Shown piece by piece: positions 4,540 to 7,253 of a stretch of DNA of 7,253 nucleotides. Within the stretch, counting starts at the first letter, position 1. Each line of letters begins with the position of its first letter. Where the stretch lies: positions 1 through 7,253 of the forward strand of contig JAKAHE010000108.1 of NCBI GenBank assembly GCA_021815285.1. Reading direction: 5' to 3'. A model generated the notes under the pieces. That model had not been told where the DNA came from and did no database searches. It was given only the letters and a program-made list of their open reading frames with translations. A program made the position numbers and the translations under genes. Origin of the DNA: Nitrospirota bacterium. GTDB taxonomy: Bacteria; Nitrospirota; JACRHJ01.

Positions 4540-6039
4540 TTATCTCCCCGCAGGCTTCACGCCAAGTATGTCCAACGTCTGGGCGTCCAGGCCCACGCCC
4601 CGGAGCCTCTCGCGGCTCCCGCGCAGGCTCTCGACGGAGTTTACTCCGAGCGCGCCCAGGAACTCCTTTATCTCGTGGCCCCACGCGCGGAGCAAATTAT
4701 TCAGCCGCATCGCGCCCCATTCAGGGTCGAGCCGGCGCGTCAACTCCGGCTTCTGCGTGCAGATGCCCCAGGCGCAGTTGCCCGTGTAGCACTTCTGGCA
4801 GAGCGAGCAGCCCAGCGCAAGAAGCGCCGCCGTGCCTATCGCGCAGGCGTCCGCGCCGAGCGCAATGGCCTTCACGGCGTCCGCAGAGGAACGAATCCCG
4901 CCCGCCGCGACGATGGACGCCTGGTTCCTGATTCCCTCCTGCCGGAGCCTGTCGTCAACAGCCGCGAGCGCAAGCTCGATTGGTATGCCGACGTGGTCCC
5001 GTATCTGCGTCGGGGCCGCGCCCGTGCCGCCCTTGAAGCCGTCAAGGTAGACTATGTCCGCGCCCGCCCGGACTATGCCGGTGGCGATTGCGGCGACGTT
5101 ATGGACGCAGGCGATCTTAACGGATACGGGCTTGTAACCTGTAGCCTCCTTGATTGCGTATATCAACTGGCGCAGGTCTTCGATTGAATATATGTCGTGG
5201 TGCGGCGCGGGCGAGAGGGCGTCCGTGCCGACTGGTATCATCCTCGTGCGGGAGATCTCCGCGCCAATCTTCTCGCCGGGGAGGTGTCCGCCGATGCCGG
5301 GCTTTGCGCCCTGGCCTATCTTTATCTCGACGGCGACTCCCGCGTTCAGATACTCGCTGTGGACGCCGAAACGCCCGGATGCGCACTGGACGATAGTCCA
5401 GGGGCCGTAGTCGTAAAGCTCCTCGTGAAGCCCGCCCTCGCCCGTGCCGTAGACGGTGCCGGACTCCTTCGCGGCCATAGCCAGAGACTTGTGAGCGTTC
5501 AGCGAGATTGCGCCAAATGACATCGGCGCGAATATTACGGGTATCTCAAGCTTTATGTTCTGCGGGAGCTTCTCCTTGAGCCTCGGCTTTCCGCCGGTCA
5601 TCTCCATTTCGAGCTTGTCCGGCTTTCGGCCAAGGAAGGTGCGAAGCTCCATCGGCTCCCGGAGCGGGTCTATCGAGGGGTTCGTAACCTGGCAGGCGTC
5701 AACGACAAGGTGGTCGAAGATAATCGGGTATGGCTGGTCGTTGCCCATGCCGGTCAAAAGGACTCCGCCCGTCTCCGCCTGCTTCCAGACGTTCTTCCTT
5801 ATCGAAAGCGGCCAGTTGGGGTGGTCCCTGTAGACGTTCGGGTTCTCGTGGATGGTGATGGCGTCTTCCGGGCACATCACCACGCAGCGGTTGCAGGCGA
5901 CGCACTTGTCGCTGTCGGGGATTACCCTGTCCGCGAAACTGTACACGCCGAAGCTGCAACTCATGAGACAGCGTTTGCACTTCCTGCACTTTTCCTGGTC
6001 GATCTTAACCCGGAACTCCGGGGGCATTGTCCTGTTCAT
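4540..6039 (-). CDS. gltB: ferredoxin-fused FMN subunit of archaeal-type glutamate synthase
   Basis: A 499-aa synthase subunit that reductively converts 2-oxoglutarate plus ammonia, channelled from the glutaminase, into glutamate. The N-terminus (15-60) is a 2x[4Fe-4S] ferredoxin module: C18, C21, C24, C28 and C46, C49, C52, C56 followed by Pro. Residues from about 100 on form the FMN-binding (beta/alpha)8 barrel, with PVIFAPMSFGAIS, GTGEGG, GQGAKPGIGGHLPG, SPAPHHDIYSIEDL, DGFKGGTGAAP and AAGGIRSSADAVKAIALGAD. A cysteine cluster (C411, C414, C417, C422, C427) corresponds to the region that holds the [3Fe-4S] centre in classical GltB. Length fits archaeal-type homologues (about 500 aa). ATG 6039 overlaps the glutaminase stop by 4 bp (ATGA), with AAGGGA upstream, so the two are translationally coupled. 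No NADPH subunit is adjacent in the window, so reduced ferredoxin or an unlinked partner may supply electrons. Confidence 0.93.
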   Translation of the reverse strand: MNRTMPPEFRVKIDQEKCRKCKRCLMSCSFGVYSFADRVIPDSDKCVACNRCVVMCPEDAITIHENPNVYRDHPNWPLSIRKNVWKQAETGGVLLTGMGNDQPYPIIFDHLVVDACQVTNPSIDPLREPMELRTFLGRKPDKLEMEMTGGKPRLKEKLPQNIKLEIPVIFAPMSFGAISLNAHKSLAMAAKESGTVYGTGEGGLHEELYDYGPWTIVQCASGRFGVHSEYLNAGVAVEIKIGQGAKPGIGGHLPGEKIGAEISRTRMIPVGTDALSPAPHHDIYSIEDLRQLIYAIKEATGYKPVSVKIACVHNVAAIATGIVRAGADIVYLDGFKGGTGAAPTQIRDHVGIPIELALAAVDDRLRQEGIRNQASIVAAGGIRSSADAVKAIALGADACAIGTAALLALGCSLCQKCYTGNCAWGICTQKPELTRRLDPEWGAMRLNNLLRAWGHEIKEFLGALGVNSVESLRGSRERLRGVGLDAQTLDILGVKPAGR

Positions 6040-7169
6040 ATGATTCCCTTTCCCATCTCAACCGCCACCGGTTGTCCGGCCCTTGGGGCCCAGACTTCCT
6101 TCGGGTCGGGGCATATCTCGCGTATCGCGGATTCCTCGCTCGCCATGTATACGGTCTTGCCCTTCGTCGCCGCGACAAACGGCCTGAGCTTAATCCTGTC
6201 GTTCATGCCGATAAGCCCTTTGCCGTGCCCGAAGAGTATCGCAAACGGGCCGTTTAAAAGGGCCGGGCCGTATACCATCCTTATCGCCTCGCAGGCCTCG
6301 CGCTCCGGTTCCTCCATCCTGTCTATGTCCTTCCAGAACGGCGCGGCCACGGCCATGCACGCTACGGAAATCGGCAGGCCCTGCCGCCGAACCAGCAGGT
6401 CGAACATGTATGTTACGACCTCCGTGTCCGTGAGGAGCGCGAGCTTGTATCCGAACATCTCGAGGTATCTTTTGTTGATGCCGTACGACGATATTTCGCC
6501 GTTATGGACAATCGACCAGTCCAGAAGCGTGAAGGGATGCGCGCCGCCCCACCAGCCCTGCGTGTTCGTAGGGAAGCGGTTGTGCGCCGTCCAGGTGTGG
6601 CCTTCGTAGTTCTCAATCATGAAGAAGTCCGCTATGTCCTCCGGAAAACCGACGCCCTTGAATGCGCCCATGTTCCTGCCGGAAGAGAATACGAAGGCGT
6701 TGTCAATCTTGTCGTTTATGTGCATGACCGCGCCGACGATGTAGTCGTCCTCGGTCATGTGCGTGCCCTTGAGGCTTCCCTGCTTCACCTTGACGAAATA
6801 GCGCCGGAGGAGCGGATGGGACGGAATCTTCTCCGTTACCTTCACGGGTATGTCCTCGGCCAGGTCCACGGCGAGGGCTTTATCCAGGTATGCCTCGGTC
6901 TCCTTCATGGCTTCGTCGAAGTCCCTCGTGGGCTTGCCCGGCTCCTCCGTGAACATTATGTGCAGGGCGTAGTGGTCCTTGTGCTCAGGATATATGCCGT
7001 ATGCCGCGAACCCGCCGCCCTGGCCGTTGCCGCGGTCGTGCATCAGCGCGACGGACTTCCTTATAACATCGCCGGAGATGCGCTTTCCGTCCCAGTTTAT
7101 AATCCCGGACAGGCCGCACCCGGAGATGTCCTTCTGCCACCAGTGATCCATGTGTAACGATTCCTCCAT
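6036..7169 (-). CDS. class II glutamine amidotransferase subunit of glutamate synthase
   Basis: A 377-aa Ntn-type glutaminase that hydrolyses glutamine and passes ammonia to the FMN subunit encoded next. Class II motifs are clear: HNRFPTNTQGWWGGAHPF (196-213, substrate-binding Arg and the AHP turn), VHNGEISS (221-228, oxyanion Asn-Gly) and TDTE (247-250). The likely nucleophile is C18 in ISGCGLSG, the only cysteine near the N-terminus, so a propeptide of 11-17 residues must be removed to expose it. Residues 75-170 form an insertion relative to the minimal glutaminase fold, typical of the separate archaeal-type subunit. Two starts compete: ATG 7169 (GGGAGGGG 12 nt upstream) and ATG 7151 (GGAGG 11 nt upstream, 371 aa). 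Neither spacing is ideal and I keep the longer. It starts 42 bp after the preceding gene's stop and ends in TGA overlapping the next ATG. Confidence 0.9.
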   Translation of the reverse strand: MEESLHMDHWWQKDISGCGLSGIINWDGKRISGDVIRKSVALMHDRGNGQGGGFAAYGIYPEHKDHYALHIMFTEEPGKPTRDFDEAMKETEAYLDKALAVDLAEDIPVKVTEKIPSHPLLRRYFVKVKQGSLKGTHMTEDDYIVGAVMHINDKIDNAFVFSSGRNMGAFKGVGFPEDIADFFMIENYEGHTWTAHNRFPTNTQGWWGGAHPFTLLDWSIVHNGEISSYGINKRYLEMFGYKLALLTDTEVVTYMFDLLVRRQGLPISVACMAVAAPFWKDIDRMEEPEREACEAIRMVYGPALLNGPFAILFGHGKGLIGMNDRIKLRPFVAATKGKTVYMASEESAIREICPDPKEVWAPRAGQPVAVEMGKGII

Positions 7170-7211
7170 GAAAGCTCTTATCCCCTCCCTCGACGGTAGG
7201 GGGCCAAGGTA

Positions 7212-7253
7212 TTATTTCTTTATCAGCTTCTTCCAATCCTCCGCCCCGGTCTT
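7212..7253 (-). CDS. 3' end of an unidentified upstream gene (partial)
   Basis: The minus-strand frame entering the window reads KTGAEDWKKLIKK and stops at TAA (7214-7212). The Lys-rich amphipathic ending followed by a stop 42 bp before the glutaminase start looks like a genuine C-terminus, probably of a co-transcribed gene. Thirteen residues do not allow identification. Confidence 0.5.
   Translation of the reverse strand, partial: KTGAEDWKKLIKK

Noticed and set aside
7183..7203. Small hairpin (CCCCT/AGGGG) covering the ribosome site before ATG 7169
   Set aside because: Only 4-5 bp with an ambiguous register; too weak to claim regulation.
1..7253. CRISPR array, tRNA, rRNA, transposase, phage or defence genes
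   Set aside because: No regularly spaced direct repeats, cloverleaf-like sequence, rRNA segments or mobile-element proteins were seen on either strand.

Overview
The window is a bacterial chromosomal segment in which every supported gene lies on the minus strand, so transcription runs from high to low coordinates. GC content looks mid-50s % by eye, isoleucine is often encoded by ATA, and clear GGAG-type ribosome binding sites are present. The archaeal-type split glutamate synthase, the ferredoxin-fused FMN subunit and the REP-like palindromes resemble uncultured Desulfobacterota/Nitrospirota-type genomes. That placement is a low-confidence inference, because nothing here is taxonomically decisive.

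In transcription order the first block (7253 to about 3656) holds the last 13 codons of an unidentified gene and then three genes that together make a domain-split glutamate synthase. These are a class II glutaminase (6036-7169), a 2x[4Fe-4S] ferredoxin plus FMN synthase subunit (4540-6039), and a GXGXG beta-helix subunit (3697-4431). The first two overlap by ATGA. The last two are separated by a compact inverted pair of REP-like hairpins (4458-4515). A 9-bp stem-loop follows the block at 3656-3683. No NADPH-dependent small subunit (GltD) is present in the window, so the ferredoxin domain is the visible electron entry point.

The middle (3245-3696) is about 450 bp without a convincing gene. 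It contains a long-range 9-bp inverted repeat and, next to the downstream gene, an AT-rich cluster of palindromes overlapping a candidate promoter. This leads into a GbsR/MarR-like winged-helix regulator (2735-3244), which may bind these palindromes.

The last block (2721-43) starts at a near-consensus sigma70 promoter (TTGACA, 17 bp, TATACT). It encodes a YhaM-type 3'-5' exoribonuclease, a PgsA-type phosphatidylglycerophosphate synthase and an AI-2E/PerM-family membrane protein. The most notable observation is that the exoribonuclease gene is broken by a single in-frame TGA (2292-2294) exactly between its OB-fold and HD domains. Both halves are otherwise intact, in the same frame, and add up to the family's normal length. 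TGA is used as an ordinary stop elsewhere in the window (pgsA and the glutaminase), so a reassigned code is unlikely. Recent nonsense mutation, sequencing error, readthrough or recoding remain possible. The membrane protein ends in a proline-rich tail encoded by a palindromic repeat.
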